Made by a program: the position numbers and the translations under genes. Of a stretch of 64,000 nt of DNA, positions 17,907 to 26,768 are shown piece by piece. Source of the DNA: Tsukamurella asaccharolytica (GTDB lineage: Bacteria; Actinomycetota; Actinomycetes; Mycobacteriales; Mycobacteriaceae). The stretch spans positions 496,001-560,000 of the forward strand of contig NZ_VIGW01000002.1 in NCBI RefSeq assembly GCF_007858435.1, read 5' to 3'. The first letter of the stretch is position 1, and each line of letters begins with the position of its first letter. Under the pieces are notes generated by a model that ran no database searches, was not told the DNA's origin, and was given only the letters and a program-made list of their open reading frames with translations.

Positions 17907-19055
17907 TCAGAGCGGCTCCGGCGCTCCCGCGAGACCCACCAGCAGGCGCGCAGCGGGATCGAGCAGGGCATCGTCGAAGTCGTATCCGGCGCTGTGCAGA
18001 GGCGCCGTGGTGCCGGAGCCGAGCAGCGCGAAGGCTCCCGGGATCCGGTTCAGGTAGTAGCTGAAGTCCTCCGAAGCGAGGACCGGCGCCGCGGCTGCAT
18101 GCTCGGCCCAGGCCGGGCCGAGGACCGCCGAGAGGCGCTCCCGCAGCTCGGCCGCCGGGCCGGGATGGTTGACGGTGGCGCCGTAGCGCACAGTGGTCCG
18201 CACGTCGGCGTCCACGCCGTGGGCGGCGGCGGTGGCGCGGGCGATGTCGTCGATGAGGGAGAAGATCCGGGACCGGGCGTCGTCGTCCGCGGCGCGCACG
18301 CTGCCGGCGATCAGCGCCGAATCAGGGGTGACGGTGGCGGCGCTCTCGGCGCGGAGCGAGGTCACGGCCACGACCGCGGCCTGCTGCGGCGAGGTGCGGC
18401 GCGCGACGATCTGCTGCAGCGCCACCACGACGGCGGCCGCGGCGAGAACCGGATCGCGCGTGGCCTCGGGCTGCGAGGCGTGGCCGCCGCGGCCCAGAAG
18501 CTCGACCTCGAAGGTGCCGTTCGCGGACATCACGGAACCGTCGGGGCACAGGGCTCGGCCGAACGGCAGACCGGGCCAGTTGTGCCAGCCGTAGACGACG
18601 TCGACGCCCTCGAGCGCACCGTCGGCGATCATGCCGCGCGCGCCGTGCCCACCCTCCTCGGCGGGCTGGAAGAGCAGGGTGACCGGGCCGGGGAGGCTCG
18701 ATTCGTGCGAGTGGAGCCATCGGGCGGCGGCGAGCAGGGCGGCCGTGTGCCCGTCGTGCCCGCAGGCGTGCATGACGCCGTCGGTCGCGGAGGCGTACGG
18801 CAGGCCGGTGGCCTCCCCGATCGGCATGGCGTCGAGGTCGGCGCGCAGCGCCACGTGCCTGCCCGGCGCGGACGGGGAGAGGCGGACGACGGTGCCCGTA
18901 TCCGCGCAGGTCCGCCAGCCGAGGCCGATCGCATCCAGTTCGGCGCGGACGGTCGCGGCGGTGGCGTGCTCCGCCCAGGCGATTTCGGGGCGGCGATGAA
19001 GTTCGCGTCGGAGTTCGGTGGCCCGGGCAACGGTCTCGGCCCAAGAATCGTTCAC
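17907..19055 (-). CDS. doeB: N-acetyl-diaminobutyrate deacetylase (DoeB/EutE), M20 amidohydrolase
   Basis: A 382-residue M20D-type metallo-amidohydrolase. It has the metal-binding DGVMHACGHDGHTA, the acid pair in LLFQPAEEGGHGARGM, a lid domain with GRGGHASQP, and the C-terminal SEDFSYYLNRIPGAFALLG. In the doe pathway it removes acetate from N-acetyl-diaminobutyrate; general M20D enzymes also act on acyl-amino acids, so the substrate rests on operon context. It begins at GTG 19055 behind a strong GAGGAGGT ribosome site, and is the first gene of the doeB-doeD-doeA-doeC operon. Confidence 0.85.
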   Translation of the reverse strand: MNDSWAETVARATELRRELHRRPEIAWAEHATAATVRAELDAIGLGWRTCADTGTVVRLSPSAPGRHVALRADLDAMPIGEATGLPYASATDGVMHACGHDGHTAALLAAARWLHSHESSLPGPVTLLFQPAEEGGHGARGMIADGALEGVDVVYGWHNWPGLPFGRALCPDGSVMSANGTFEVELLGRGGHASQPEATRDPVLAAAAVVVALQQIVARRTSPQQAAVVAVTSLRAESAATVTPDSALIAGSVRAADDDARSRIFSLIDDIARATAAAHGVDADVRTTVRYGATVNHPGPAAELRERLSAVLGPAWAEHAAAAPVLASEDFSYYLNRIPGAFALLGSGTTAPLHSAGYDFDDALLDPAARLLVGLAGAPEPL

Positions 19056-19180
19056 AGGACCTCCTCGGATGGCTGTCCGTTTCGGTCCTCTTCAACCTAC
19101 CGTGGTCCGCCGAACGGCGCGCACAGATCACCCGAACGGAGGATGCACGCGCTCGCGGGCGGTGCCTAGCGTGAATCCAC

Positions 19181-19366
19181 ATGGAACACGGGGCGCACGA
19201 CGCGCAGATCCGGTCGGCGTTGCCGCCCGAGCTGTATCGCGTGCTGCACCTGCGCGTCGTGCAGCGCCGCACCGTCGACGAGACCGCTGCGCTGCTGCGG
19301 ATCACCCCGTCCACGGTCCGGTTGCGTCAACACCGTGCGCTGCAAAGGATCCGCGGGGGTCTGTAG
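19181..19366 (+). CDS. Stand-alone sigma-70 region 4-like HTH protein, 61 aa
   Basis: A very short frame that looks like only region 4 of an ECF sigma factor: ALPPELYRVLHLRVVQRRTVDETAALLRITPSTVRLRQHRALQRIRGGL. The pattern (E-x-hydrophobic, TVDETAALLRITPSTVRLRQHRAL) is the sigma region 4.2 helix-turn-helix. No region 2 is present upstream, so it cannot be a full sigma factor. It is divergent from the doe operon (125 bases from the doeB start), so it could regulate that operon or be the relic of a sigma gene. ATG 19181 has no clear ribosome site. Confidence 0.55.
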   Translation: MEHGAHDAQIRSALPPELYRVLHLRVVQRRTVDETAALLRITPSTVRLRQHRALQRIRGGL

Positions 19367-19478
19367 CGGCCGTACCCGCTCGTCGCCGGGTTGCGAGCGG
19401 CTGCGCGCGACGAGGTCGAGGTCACAGCAGCTTCAACCTCAGCATCGACTCAGGTGAGGCGCGGTAATCTCATGGGCG

Positions 19479-20906
19479 ATGTCCGAGACAACTCTTCCCT
19501 ATCTGCCCATCTCGACGCGCAAGCTGGTCGGGTGGTCGCGCACCACCCCGATCGAGGGGCACGTGCTGTCCACCCCTGACGTGGACCAGATCGCCAAGGC
19601 CGTCGCCGTCGTGGCCGACGCCGAGGCCGACAAGCCCGCCTACCTGCGACGCGGCGTGATCGCGCGCGGGCTGGGCCGCTCGTACAACGAGTCGGCGCAG
19701 AACACCGGCGGCCTGACCATCGACATGACGCCGCTCAGCGCGATCCACGACATCGACGCGGACACCGGCATCGTCGAGGTGGACGCGGGTGTCAGCCTCG
19801 ACGACCTGATGCAGGCGGCTCTGCCGTACGGCCTCTGGGTCCCCGTGCTCCCCGGCACGCGCCAGGTGACGATCGGCGGCGCCATCGCCCACGACATCCA
19901 CGGCAAGAACCACCACAGCCAGGGCTCGTTCGGCAACCACATCACCGAGATGACGCTGCTCACCGCGGACGGCACGGTGCTGACGCTCACCCCGCAGGGC
20001 TCCTCCGACGATCCGAACGGTGAACTGTTCTGGGCGACGGTGGCCGGCGTCGGCATGACCGGCATCATCCTGCGCGCGAAGATTCAGATGAAGCGCACCG
20101 AGAGCGCCTACTTCATCGCGGACACCGAGCGGACCGGCTCGCTGCAGGAGACCATCGACCTGCACCTGCAGGACGGCTTCGAAGACGGCTACGAGTACGC
20201 GTCCGGCTGGTTCGACGCGATCAGCGCGCCGCCGAAGCTGGGCCGCGGCACCTTCTCGCGCGGCAACCTCGCGACGCTCGACGAGCTGCCGGAGAAGTAC
20301 CGGAAGAACCCGCTGAGCTTCAACAACAAGCCGCTGTTCAGCCTGCCGAACGTGTTCCCCAACGGCCTCGCGAACAAGTTCGACTTCTCGCTGGTGGGCG
20401 AAGCCTACTGGCGCGCGGGGCCTCCCAGCACGGGGAAGGTGAAGAACCTCGCGGGCTTCTACCACATGCTCGACGTCTTCGGCGGCTGGAACTACGCGTA
20501 CGGACCCGCCGGCTTCGTCCAGTACCAGTTCATCGTGCCCACGGGCAACGAGCCCGAGTTCGTCCGGCTCATCGAGGACATTCAGGCCTCCGGCAACGTC
20601 AGCTTCCTCAACGTGATCAAGTTGTTCGGCGACGGCAATCAGGCGCCCCTGAGCTTCCCGTTCAAGGGCTGGAACGTGTGCCTGGACTTCCCGGTCAAGC
20701 GGGGCGTGGCGGAGTTCCTCAACGAACTCGACAAGCGCATCATGGCGATGGGCGGCCGGCTGTACACGGCGAAGGACTCCCGCACGACCGCGGAGCGGTT
20801 CCACGCCATGTACCCGCAGATCGACCAGTGGATCGCCACGCGGCGGCGAATCGACCCCACCGGAGTCTTCATCTCCGACCTGGGCCGCCGCCTGGAACTC
20901 GCCTGA
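19479..20906 (+). CDS. dprE1: Decaprenylphosphoryl-beta-D-ribose 2'-oxidase
   Basis: A 475-residue FAD-dependent oxidase homologous to Rv3790. With DprE2 it epimerises decaprenyl-phosphoryl-ribose to decaprenyl-phosphoryl-arabinose, the only arabinose donor for the envelope. The FAD domain is visible as [16 protein letters not shown] and [22 protein letters not shown]; the substrate domain ends [21 protein letters not shown]. Cys401, in WNVCLDFP, corresponds to M. tuberculosis Cys387, the residue trapped by benzothiazinones, so the target cysteine is conserved. A TAATCT at 19465-19470 lies 8 bases before the ATG, so transcription may begin close to the start codon. dprE2 follows after 28 bases. 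Confidence 0.96.
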   Translation: MSETTLPYLPISTRKLVGWSRTTPIEGHVLSTPDVDQIAKAVAVVADAEADKPAYLRRGVIARGLGRSYNESAQNTGGLTIDMTPLSAIHDIDADTGIVEVDAGVSLDDLMQAALPYGLWVPVLPGTRQVTIGGAIAHDIHGKNHHSQGSFGNHITEMTLLTADGTVLTLTPQGSSDDPNGELFWATVAGVGMTGIILRAKIQMKRTESAYFIADTERTGSLQETIDLHLQDGFEDGYEYASGWFDAISAPPKLGRGTFSRGNLATLDELPEKYRKNPLSFNNKPLFSLPNVFPNGLANKFDFSLVGEAYWRAGPPSTGKVKNLAGFYHMLDVFGGWNYAYGPAGFVQYQFIVPTGNEPEFVRLIEDIQASGNVSFLNVIKLFGDGNQAPLSFPFKGWNVCLDFPVKRGVAEFLNELDKRIMAMGGRLYTAKDSRTTAERFHAMYPQIDQWIATRRRIDPTGVFISDLGRRLELA

Positions 20907-20934
20907 GCCTCACGACAGCAAGGAACGAAGAGAA

Positions 20935-21696
20935 ATGAAGAACGCCGTGGGCGTCCCCCAGTCCATCCTGCTGCTCGGCGGGACCTCCGAGATCGGCCTG
21001 TCCATCGTCGAGGAGTACCTCGCCCTGGGCGCGCAGCGCGTCGTGCTCGCCGCGCTGCCGAACGATCCGCTGCGCGCGGAGGCCGTCGCCCAGGCCGAGG
21101 CCGCCGGCGCCACGTCGGTCGAGGTCGTCGACTTCGACGCCACCGACTTCGACGGTCACCAGAAGACCATCGACGCCGCCTTCGCCGGCGGCGACATCGA
21201 CGTCGCGATCGTGGCCTTCGCGCTCGACTTCGACGCCGAGGAGCTGTGGCAGAACCAGCGCAAGGCCGTGCTCCTCGCGCAGGTCAACTACACCGGCGCC
21301 GTCTCCGTCGGCGTGCTCCTGGGCCAGAAGATCAAGGAGCAGGGCCACGGCCAGATCATCGCGATGAGCTCCGTCGCCGGCCTGCGCCCGCGCCGCAGCA
21401 ACTTCGTCTACGGCTCCTCCAAGGCCGGCTTCGACGGCTTCTACCTCAACCTGGGCCAGGCGCTCGAGCCCTTCGGCGGCTCCGTCCTCGTGGTCCGGCC
21501 GGGGATGGTGCGCACCAAGTTCTCCGCCCACGTCAAGGAGGCGCCGCTGACGATCGACAAGGAGGTCATCGGCAAGCTCGCCGTCGACGCCGCGATCAAG
21601 GGCAAGTCGCTGGTCTACGCGCCCGCACCGTGGGGCTTCGTCAGCTTCGGCCTGAAGAACATTCCGCAGCCGATCTTCAAGAAGCTACCGATCTAG
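20935..21696 (+). CDS. dprE2: Decaprenylphosphoryl-2-keto-beta-D-ribose reductase
   Basis: A 253-residue short-chain dehydrogenase homologous to Rv3791. It reduces the keto intermediate made by DprE1 to give decaprenyl-phosphoryl-arabinose. The Rossmann motif is [13 protein letters not shown], the catalytic Ser is in [11 protein letters not shown], and the Tyr/Lys pair is in YGSSKAG. It ends with an amphipathic segment, [20 protein letters not shown]. It sits between dprE1 and aftA, the mycobacterial order. Confidence 0.95.
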   Translation: MKNAVGVPQSILLLGGTSEIGLSIVEEYLALGAQRVVLAALPNDPLRAEAVAQAEAAGATSVEVVDFDATDFDGHQKTIDAAFAGGDIDVAIVAFALDFDAEELWQNQRKAVLLAQVNYTGAVSVGVLLGQKIKEQGHGQIIAMSSVAGLRPRRSNFVYGSSKAGFDGFYLNLGQALEPFGGSVLVVRPGMVRTKFSAHVKEAPLTIDKEVIGKLAVDAAIKGKSLVYAPAPWGFVSFGLKNIPQPIFKKLPI

Positions 21697-21739
21697 GCGG
21701 TGCGTCCGATTCCCGGCATCACCCTCTACGCTTGCCCGC

Positions 21740-23635
21740 GTGACTGACACGCGCACCGGCTCCGGCACCGTCGCCCCGGCAGCACCGTCGCAGGGCCGAA
21801 TCCTGGCCCTCGACCTCGCTGCCGCCGCGATCCTCGCGGCGGTGGTCGGTGTCGTCGGGTGGTTCGCCGTCAGCTCCGTCGAGTGGCCGGCCTACAGCAG
21901 CTCCAACGTGACCCGCGCGTTCTCGACGGTCTTCCAGGTGATCGCGATCGTCGTGCTCGCGGGGTGCGCCGTGCTGCTGTCGCGACCCGTGCCGGCCTGG
22001 CAGGCCCGCATCGCCCGCCTGCTCTCCTTCGCCACGGTGGCCGGCTTCGTGACCGTCACCCTCGCCCTCCCGCTCGGCGGCACCAAGCTGTACCTCGGCG
22101 GCATCTCCGTCGACCAGCAGTTCCGCACCGAGTACCTCACCCGGTTCACCTCCTCGCCGCGGCTGGCGGATATGACCTACATCGACATGCCGCCGCTGTA
22201 CTCCCCCGGTTGGTTCTGGCTGGGCGGACGATTCGCGAAGCTGTTCGGATTCGAGGGCTGGGCCGCCTTCCAGCCCTGGTCGATCATCTCCCTGGCCGTC
22301 GCTGCCGCCGTCGCCCTGGCCCTGTGGCTCACCGTCGTCGGGCCCGCCCGGGCCATCGCGGCCACCCTCGCCACCAGCGTCGCGATGCTGCTCTACGGTT
22401 CCGCCGAGCCCTACGGCGCGGCCGTCGCGATCCTGCTTCCGCCGGCACTCATCGTCGCCTGGTTCGCCATCCTCCGCGGCGGACGCGGCGCGATCGCGCT
22501 GGTGGGCGTCTACCTCGGCGTCGCGGTGTGGTTCTACACGCTGTATCTGGGTGTCGCCGCGTTCACCGTCGTGCTGATGGGCGTGGTCGCGCTGGGCGCC
22601 GCGTGGATCCGGGAGCGCCGGTTCGAGTGGCGCTACCCTGCACGGGTCGCGGCGATGGGGGTGATCGCCATCGCGATCGGGCTGCCCGCATACGGGCCGT
22701 TCCTCCTGCGCGTGGCCCGCGACGGCACCGATTCCAAGGGCTCCGCGTTCCACTACCTGCCCGAGCAGGGGTCGGTGCTGTCGCTGCCCATGCTCCACTT
22801 CACGCTGCTCGGCGCCCTCGGCATGATCGGCATCGTGTGGATCCTGGTGAAGGCCCGCTCCTCCGTGCTTGCGCAGGCGCTCGGCCTGAGCATCGCCGGC
22901 TCGTACCTGTGGGCGATCGGTTCGATGGCCGTCTCCCCCGTCGGCACCACGCTGCTCGGCTTCCGCACGGAGCCGGTGCTGCACATCTTGCTCGCCGCCG
23001 CGGGCGCGCTCGGTGCGGTCACCATGGTCGGCGCGCTGGGCGACGGCTACCCGCGCTACCGGGACGCGGGCGTGGTGCTCGGCGTCCTCGCCGCGATCGG
23101 TGTGGCGCAGACGATCCCGGCGCAGCTGGCCGGCGAGATCGCCGTCGCGTACTCCGATACCGACGGGAACGGAGAGCGCGGCGATCGCCGGCCCGCGGGC
23201 GCGGAATCGTCGTACAAGGATGTGGACGCCGCGATCCTGGCCGCGACGGGCAGGCCGCGCACCGACACCGTCGTGCTCACGGCCGACTACGGCTTCCTCG
23301 CGATCTACCCGTACTGGGGCTTCCAGAACCTCACGTCGAACTACGCGAACCCCCTCGCGCACTTCACCGCCCGGTCCGAGGCGATCGAGTCGTGGGCGAA
23401 GCTCGAGACGCCCGACGAGCTGATCCAGGCCCTCGGCTCGACGCCGTGGCGCGCTCCCGACGCCTTCGTCTTCCGACGGTCCGCCGACGGCCTGTCGCTG
23501 CGGCTCGCCGAGGACGTGTACCCCAACGACCCGAACGTCCGCCGGTACACCGTGGTCTTCCCCGAGAAGCTCTTCGAGGATCCGCGATTCGCCGTCACCG
23601 AGACGGGCCCGTTCGTCGTGATCGTGCGAAGGTGA
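21740..23635 (+). CDS. aftA: AftA, galactan 5-O-arabinofuranosyltransferase
   Basis: A 631-residue GT85 membrane enzyme homologous to Rv3792. It has about eleven to thirteen hydrophobic helices followed by an extracytoplasmic C-terminal domain (about residues 480-631). It adds the first arabinofuranose residues from decaprenyl-phosphoryl-arabinose to the galactan. Landmarks are YIDMPPLYSPGWFWLGGRFAKLFGFEGWAAFQPW in the first large loop, with an acidic residue in the position used for catalysis by GT-C enzymes, and VLTADYGFLAIYPYWGFQNL near the C-terminus. It starts at GTG 21740, 43 bases after dprE2. Confidence 0.93.
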   Translation: MTDTRTGSGTVAPAAPSQGRILALDLAAAAILAAVVGVVGWFAVSSVEWPAYSSSNVTRAFSTVFQVIAIVVLAGCAVLLSRPVPAWQARIARLLSFATVAGFVTVTLALPLGGTKLYLGGISVDQQFRTEYLTRFTSSPRLADMTYIDMPPLYSPGWFWLGGRFAKLFGFEGWAAFQPWSIISLAVAAAVALALWLTVVGPARAIAATLATSVAMLLYGSAEPYGAAVAILLPPALIVAWFAILRGGRGAIALVGVYLGVAVWFYTLYLGVAAFTVVLMGVVALGAAWIRERRFEWRYPARVAAMGVIAIAIGLPAYGPFLLRVARDGTDSKGSAFHYLPEQGSVLSLPMLHFTLLGALGMIGIVWILVKARSSVLAQALGLSIAGSYLWAIGSMAVSPVGTTLLGFRTEPVLHILLAAAGALGAVTMVGALGDGYPRYRDAGVVLGVLAAIGVAQTIPAQLAGEIAVAYSDTDGNGERGDRRPAGAESSYKDVDAAILAATGRPRTDTVVLTADYGFLAIYPYWGFQNLTSNYANPLAHFTARSEAIESWAKLETPDELIQALGSTPWRAPDAFVFRRSADGLSLRLAEDVYPNDPNVRRYTVVFPEKLFEDPRFAVTETGPFVVIVRR

Positions 23636-23680
23636 CCTTCGCCCCCTCCCCGGCTGCCCTGCCACCGCGTACCGGGAAAG

Positions 23681-23699
23681 TTTGATTTGGCTCACCTAA
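23681..23699. promoter_or_regulatory. IdeR/DtxR-type iron box
   Basis: TTTGATTTGGCTCACCTAA matches the IdeR consensus (TTAGGTTAGSCTAACCTAA) at 15 of 19 positions, with a perfect right half. It lies 22 bases upstream of the siderophore-binding lipoprotein gene. IdeR is the iron-responsive repressor of actinobacteria, so repression in iron-replete cells is expected. Confidence 0.8.
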
Positions 23700-23721
23700 C
23701 ACTCGGTGTACGCTACGGCGC

Positions 23722-24747
23722 GTGATGAAACGAACCCTCGCCCGCCGGCTCGCGCCCGTGGTCGTCGTGCTGGCCGCCACCGTCGGCATCAGCGCCTGCT
23801 CCGACTCGACCGATGACGCCAAGACCCCCGGCAACACCGCCGTCGCCACCGGCGGCGAGCGGTTCGGCACCGCCGACGTCGAGACGGCCAAACTCGGCAC
23901 CGACGCGGCGCCCGGCGTCTTCCCGCGCACCATCAGGCACGCGCGCGGAGTGACCGAGATCCCGAAGAAGCCCGAGCGGGTCGTCGTGCTCGACAGCGGC
24001 GAGCTCGACTCGGTGCTCACCCTCGGCATCAAGCCCGTCGGCCTGGTGGTGACCGACGGCGCCAGCCCGATCCCGACGTACCTCGCCGACAAGGTGCAGG
24101 GCGTCGAGACCGTCGGCAAGAACACCAGCCTGAACCTCGAGGCCATCGCCAGGCTCAAGCCCGACCTCATCCTCGGCAGCCAGCTGCGCGTGGACAAGCA
24201 GTACGACCAGCTCTCCGCGATCGCGCCGACCGTCTTCTCCATCCGCCCCGGCTTTCCGTGGAAGGAGAACTTCCGGCTGATCGGCGCGGCCCTCGGCGAG
24301 GAGACGAAGGCCGTGGGCGCGCTCAACACGTACGCGGACAATGCGAGGGCGCTCGGCGCGAAGTTCACCGGCCAGAAGCCGACGATCTCGCTCGTCCGGT
24401 TCATGCCGAACCGGCTGCGCCTCTACGGAAACAAGTCGCTGATCGGCGTGATCCTGCAGGACGCGGGCCTTCCGCGCGCCGGCAACCAGGGCGTCGACGA
24501 ACTCGCCACCGAGATCTCGCTGGAGAACCTCGCGCAGGCCGACGGTGATTACATCTTCTACTCGAGTTACGGCAAGCCCGAGAACACGGGCGAGACCGCG
24601 GCGCTCGCGAACCCCGCGTGGTCGCAGCTCAGCGGCGTGCAGAAGGGCAAGGCCTTCCGCGTGGACGACGACGTCTGGTACCTCGGTCTCGGCCCGACCG
24701 GCGCCAACCTGATCGTCAAGCAGCTGGGCGAGTACCTGGCGAAGTAG
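23722..24747 (+). CDS. Iron-siderophore ABC transporter substrate-binding lipoprotein
   Basis: A 341-residue FecB/FepB-like periplasmic-binding lipoprotein. The signal peptide ends in the lipobox GISAC (lipid anchor on Cys about residue 26), followed by a low-complexity linker. The two-lobed binding fold is visible from GVTEIPKKPERVVVLDSGELDSVLTLGIKPVG through the bridging helix to VWYLGLGPTGANLIVKQL. No permease or ATPase gene is adjacent, so it must work with transport genes elsewhere. The GTG at 23722 and the ATG at 23725 are equally possible starts. An IdeR-type box stands just upstream. Confidence 0.9.
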   Translation: MMKRTLARRLAPVVVVLAATVGISACSDSTDDAKTPGNTAVATGGERFGTADVETAKLGTDAAPGVFPRTIRHARGVTEIPKKPERVVVLDSGELDSVLTLGIKPVGLVVTDGASPIPTYLADKVQGVETVGKNTSLNLEAIARLKPDLILGSQLRVDKQYDQLSAIAPTVFSIRPGFPWKENFRLIGAALGEETKAVGALNTYADNARALGAKFTGQKPTISLVRFMPNRLRLYGNKSLIGVILQDAGLPRAGNQGVDELATEISLENLAQADGDYIFYSSYGKPENTGETAALANPAWSQLSGVQKGKAFRVDDDVWYLGLGPTGANLIVKQLGEYLAK

Positions 24748-24870
24748 GGCACGCCCTGCCACCGGCACGCAGCCGCCGCCGAGCGGTTACCAACCGCGAC
24801 GACGCGCACCTGGGCGCCGAAGCCGACCGCAATTGCGAGCTGCTCCTCCCCCACCCGCTGCGCTGACGCG

Positions 24871-25446
24871 CTAGAGACCGCGGGCGGCGAGGGCCTCGCC
24901 GAGGAGGTCGGCGTCGCGGATCAGGCGGACCAGCACCGTCGGGAGGACGCGGACCAGCGAGGCGCGCTGCCCCCGCGCCCACGCCGCCTCGCGGGTCTGC
25001 CGGACGACGGCGATCACCGTCGGGATGGAGCGGATCGTCAGCGCGATCAACAGCTCCACGCGCCAGCCGAGGACCCGCCCCGCGAGCGCCGCGAGGTCGG
25101 TCGCGCGGGTGGTGAAGACCAGTAGGTTGCCCGCGAGCACGCCCACCACCAGCTGCCCGACGGGGCCGACGGCCGCGCGCGAACCGTCGGGGAGCCCCTG
25201 ACTGAGCAGGTAGAACCCGGTGAGGACCACCGCGAACAGCAGGGCCGGGCGCAGGGCCCGCCACAGGTGCACCGGGCGGAGCCGGGCCACCGGGAACAGC
25301 GCGGCCACGGCGAGCGCCGCGACCGCGAGCGGGACCGGCCGCGGAAAGACCGCGAGGACCGTGACCAGGGCGAGCATCGCCACGAGCTTCACCGTGGCCC
25401 GCGCGCGGTGCAGCGGGGAGTCGCGCGGGACGTAGCGGCCCAGCAT
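24871..25446 (-). CDS. bioN: BioN, ECF transporter transmembrane subunit for biotin uptake
   Basis: A 191-residue CbiQ-family T-component with about five membrane helices. It couples the ATPase to the biotin-binding subunit. Family landmarks are SPLHRARATVKL near the N-terminus and the cytoplasmic coupling-helix sequence WARGQRASLVRVLPTVLVRLIRDADLLGEALAARG, which holds two Ala-Arg-Gly type motifs. Its ATG touches the stop of bioM (one-base overlap). It is the last gene of bioY-bioM-bioN. Confidence 0.9.
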   Translation of the reverse strand: MLGRYVPRDSPLHRARATVKLVAMLALVTVLAVFPRPVPLAVAALAVAALFPVARLRPVHLWRALRPALLFAVVLTGFYLLSQGLPDGSRAAVGPVGQLVVGVLAGNLLVFTTRATDLAALAGRVLGWRVELLIALTIRSIPTVIAVVRQTREAAWARGQRASLVRVLPTVLVRLIRDADLLGEALAARGL

Positions 25447-26129
25447 CAGCGCGCCGCCAGCTCGCGGTAGAAGGCGATCGACTCCGCCGGCGGGCCGTCG
25501 TGGACGAGGGCGCCGTCGTCCATGACCAGCACCCGGTCGAAGTCATCGAGGAGGTCGAGGTGGTGGGTGAGGAGGATGACCTGCTGCTCCAGCGCGGCGA
25601 GCCGGTCCCGGACCTTGAGCACGTTGCGCAAATCCAGCAGGGTCGTGGGCTCGTCGCACACCAGGATCTCCGGGTCGGTGACCAGCACCGACGCGAAGGC
25701 GAGCATCTGCTTCTGTCCCGAGCTCAGCAGCTGCGCGGGGGCGTCGGCGTGGTCGGCGAGGCCGAACTCGGCGAGCACCGCCGCCACCCGCTCCGCATCG
25801 ACGGGAGGCTTGCGGCCGCGCCCCGGCGGGCGGAGCGACAGTGCGACGTCCTCCGCCGGCGTGGGCATGACGATCTGCGCGGAGGCGTCCGCGAACATGA
25901 AGCCGACCCGGCGCCGCACCTCGGTCCGCTTCTTCGCCACGTCGAGGCCCAGAGTCTCGACGGTGCCGGAATCGGGCACGACGAGGCCGTTGAACGTGCG
26001 GGCGAGCGTCGACTTCCCGGAGCCGTTGGCGCCGACGATGCCGATCCGCTGCTCCGACAGTTCCGCCGTGATGCCGCGCAGGACGGGGCGGTCGTCGTAG
26101 GCGTGCGTGACACCGTCGAGACGGATCAT
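25446..26129 (-). CDS. bioM: BioM, ECF transporter ATPase for biotin uptake
   Basis: A 227-residue ABC ATPase of the ECF type. Walker A is VGANGSGKSTLAR, the Q-loop region is GFMFADASAQIVMPT, the signature is LLSSGQKQMLAFASVL, Walker B is ILVCDEPTTLLDLRN, and the switch His is in LLTHHLDLL. It energises biotin import with BioN and BioY. The ATG at 26129 overlaps the bioY stop by 4 bases (ATGA). Confidence 0.93.
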   Translation of the reverse strand: MIRLDGVTHAYDDRPVLRGITAELSEQRIGIVGANGSGKSTLARTFNGLVVPDSGTVETLGLDVAKKRTEVRRRVGFMFADASAQIVMPTPAEDVALSLRPPGRGRKPPVDAERVAAVLAEFGLADHADAPAQLLSSGQKQMLAFASVLVTDPEILVCDEPTTLLDLRNVLKVRDRLAALEQQVILLTHHLDLLDDFDRVLVMDDGALVHDGPPAESIAFYRELAAR

Positions 26130-26728
26130 GCTCTCTTCTCGGAGGCGGCCCTCTGAGCGGCGGCCGTGCCCCTCCGCGCGATGGGCGGGTAGGCCCGCGC
26201 CACCGTCACCACCACCAGCGACGTGATGACGACCTTGATGAGGTCACCGGGGACGAACTGGAAACCCAGCGTGAGCTTGGCGAACAGGCCCGAGCCGGTG
26301 CGCCAGCCGAGCCACGGCAGGCCGACGGCGTAGACGATGAGCACGAGCCCGATGATGTTGGCCAGGCCGACGGTGAACGGGTTCGTCCGACCCCACTTGT
26401 CGACGAGCCAGCCGGTGACCAGCGCGCCGACGATGCCACCGAGGAGGAAGCCACCCGTGGGGCCGGTGAGCACCGCCAGACCGCCGCGGCCGCCCGCGCC
26501 GATCGGCAGCCCCACGACGATGAGCAGCACGTACAGCGCGACCGACGCCCCGCCCCACGGGTAGCCGAGCAGGGATGCGGCGAGCATGAACCCCAGGGTC
26601 TGCAGGGTGATGGGCGCGATACCGCTGACTGTGATCGTGGGCATCGCCAGCACCGCCGTCAGGGCGGTGAAGACGGCGACGAGGGCGATATCGCGCGGCG
26701 TGGCGCGATACGTGGCGGCATTGAACAC
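26126..26728 (-). CDS. bioY: BioY, biotin-binding S-component of ECF transporter
   Basis: A 200-residue membrane protein with about six helices. It carries the BioY landmark in the loop before helix three (about residues 47-95: LLGYPWGGASVALYVLLIVVGLPIGAG, then GPTGGFLLG). It binds biotin and couples to BioM/BioN. It starts at GTG 26728, which lies inside a palindrome of the BioQ type. A -35/-10 pair upstream leaves only about 7 bases before the start codon, so the mRNA is probably leaderless. It heads the bioY-bioM-bioN operon. Confidence 0.92.
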   Translation of the reverse strand: MFNAATYRATPRDIALVAVFTALTAVLAMPTITVSGIAPITLQTLGFMLAASLLGYPWGGASVALYVLLIVVGLPIGAGGRGGLAVLTGPTGGFLLGGIVGALVTGWLVDKWGRTNPFTVGLANIIGLVLIVYAVGLPWLGWRTGSGLFAKLTLGFQFVPGDLIKVVITSLVVVTVARAYPPIARRGTAAAQRAASEKRA

Positions 26729-26735
26729 GGTTCAA
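26721..26735. promoter_or_regulatory. BioQ-type operator overlapping the bioY start
   Basis: TTGAACACGGTTCAA is a perfect palindrome (TTGAAC-ACG-GTTCAA) that resembles the corynebacterial BioQ operator (TGAAC-N3-GTTAC). It covers the GTG start codon of bioY. Occupancy would block transcription start and the beginning of translation. The adjacent divergent TetR gene is the likely source of the repressor. Confidence 0.75.
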
Positions 26736-26764
26736 GAAGTAACGGGGCGCTCGGCTAGAGTCAA
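26736..26764 (-). promoter_or_regulatory. Predicted promoter of bioYMN
   Basis: On the minus strand, TTGACT (26764-26759) and TACTTC (26741-26736) are separated by 17 bases. The -10 box ends 7 bases before the bioY GTG. This predicts a leaderless bioY transcript. The -10 match is modest. Confidence 0.5.
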
Positions 26765-26768
26765 GTCC

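Noticed and set aside
21719-23695. A 658-codon minus-strand frame opposite aftA
   Set aside because: Shadow of aftA; composed of low-complexity Gly/Arg/Asp sequence with no recognisable fold.
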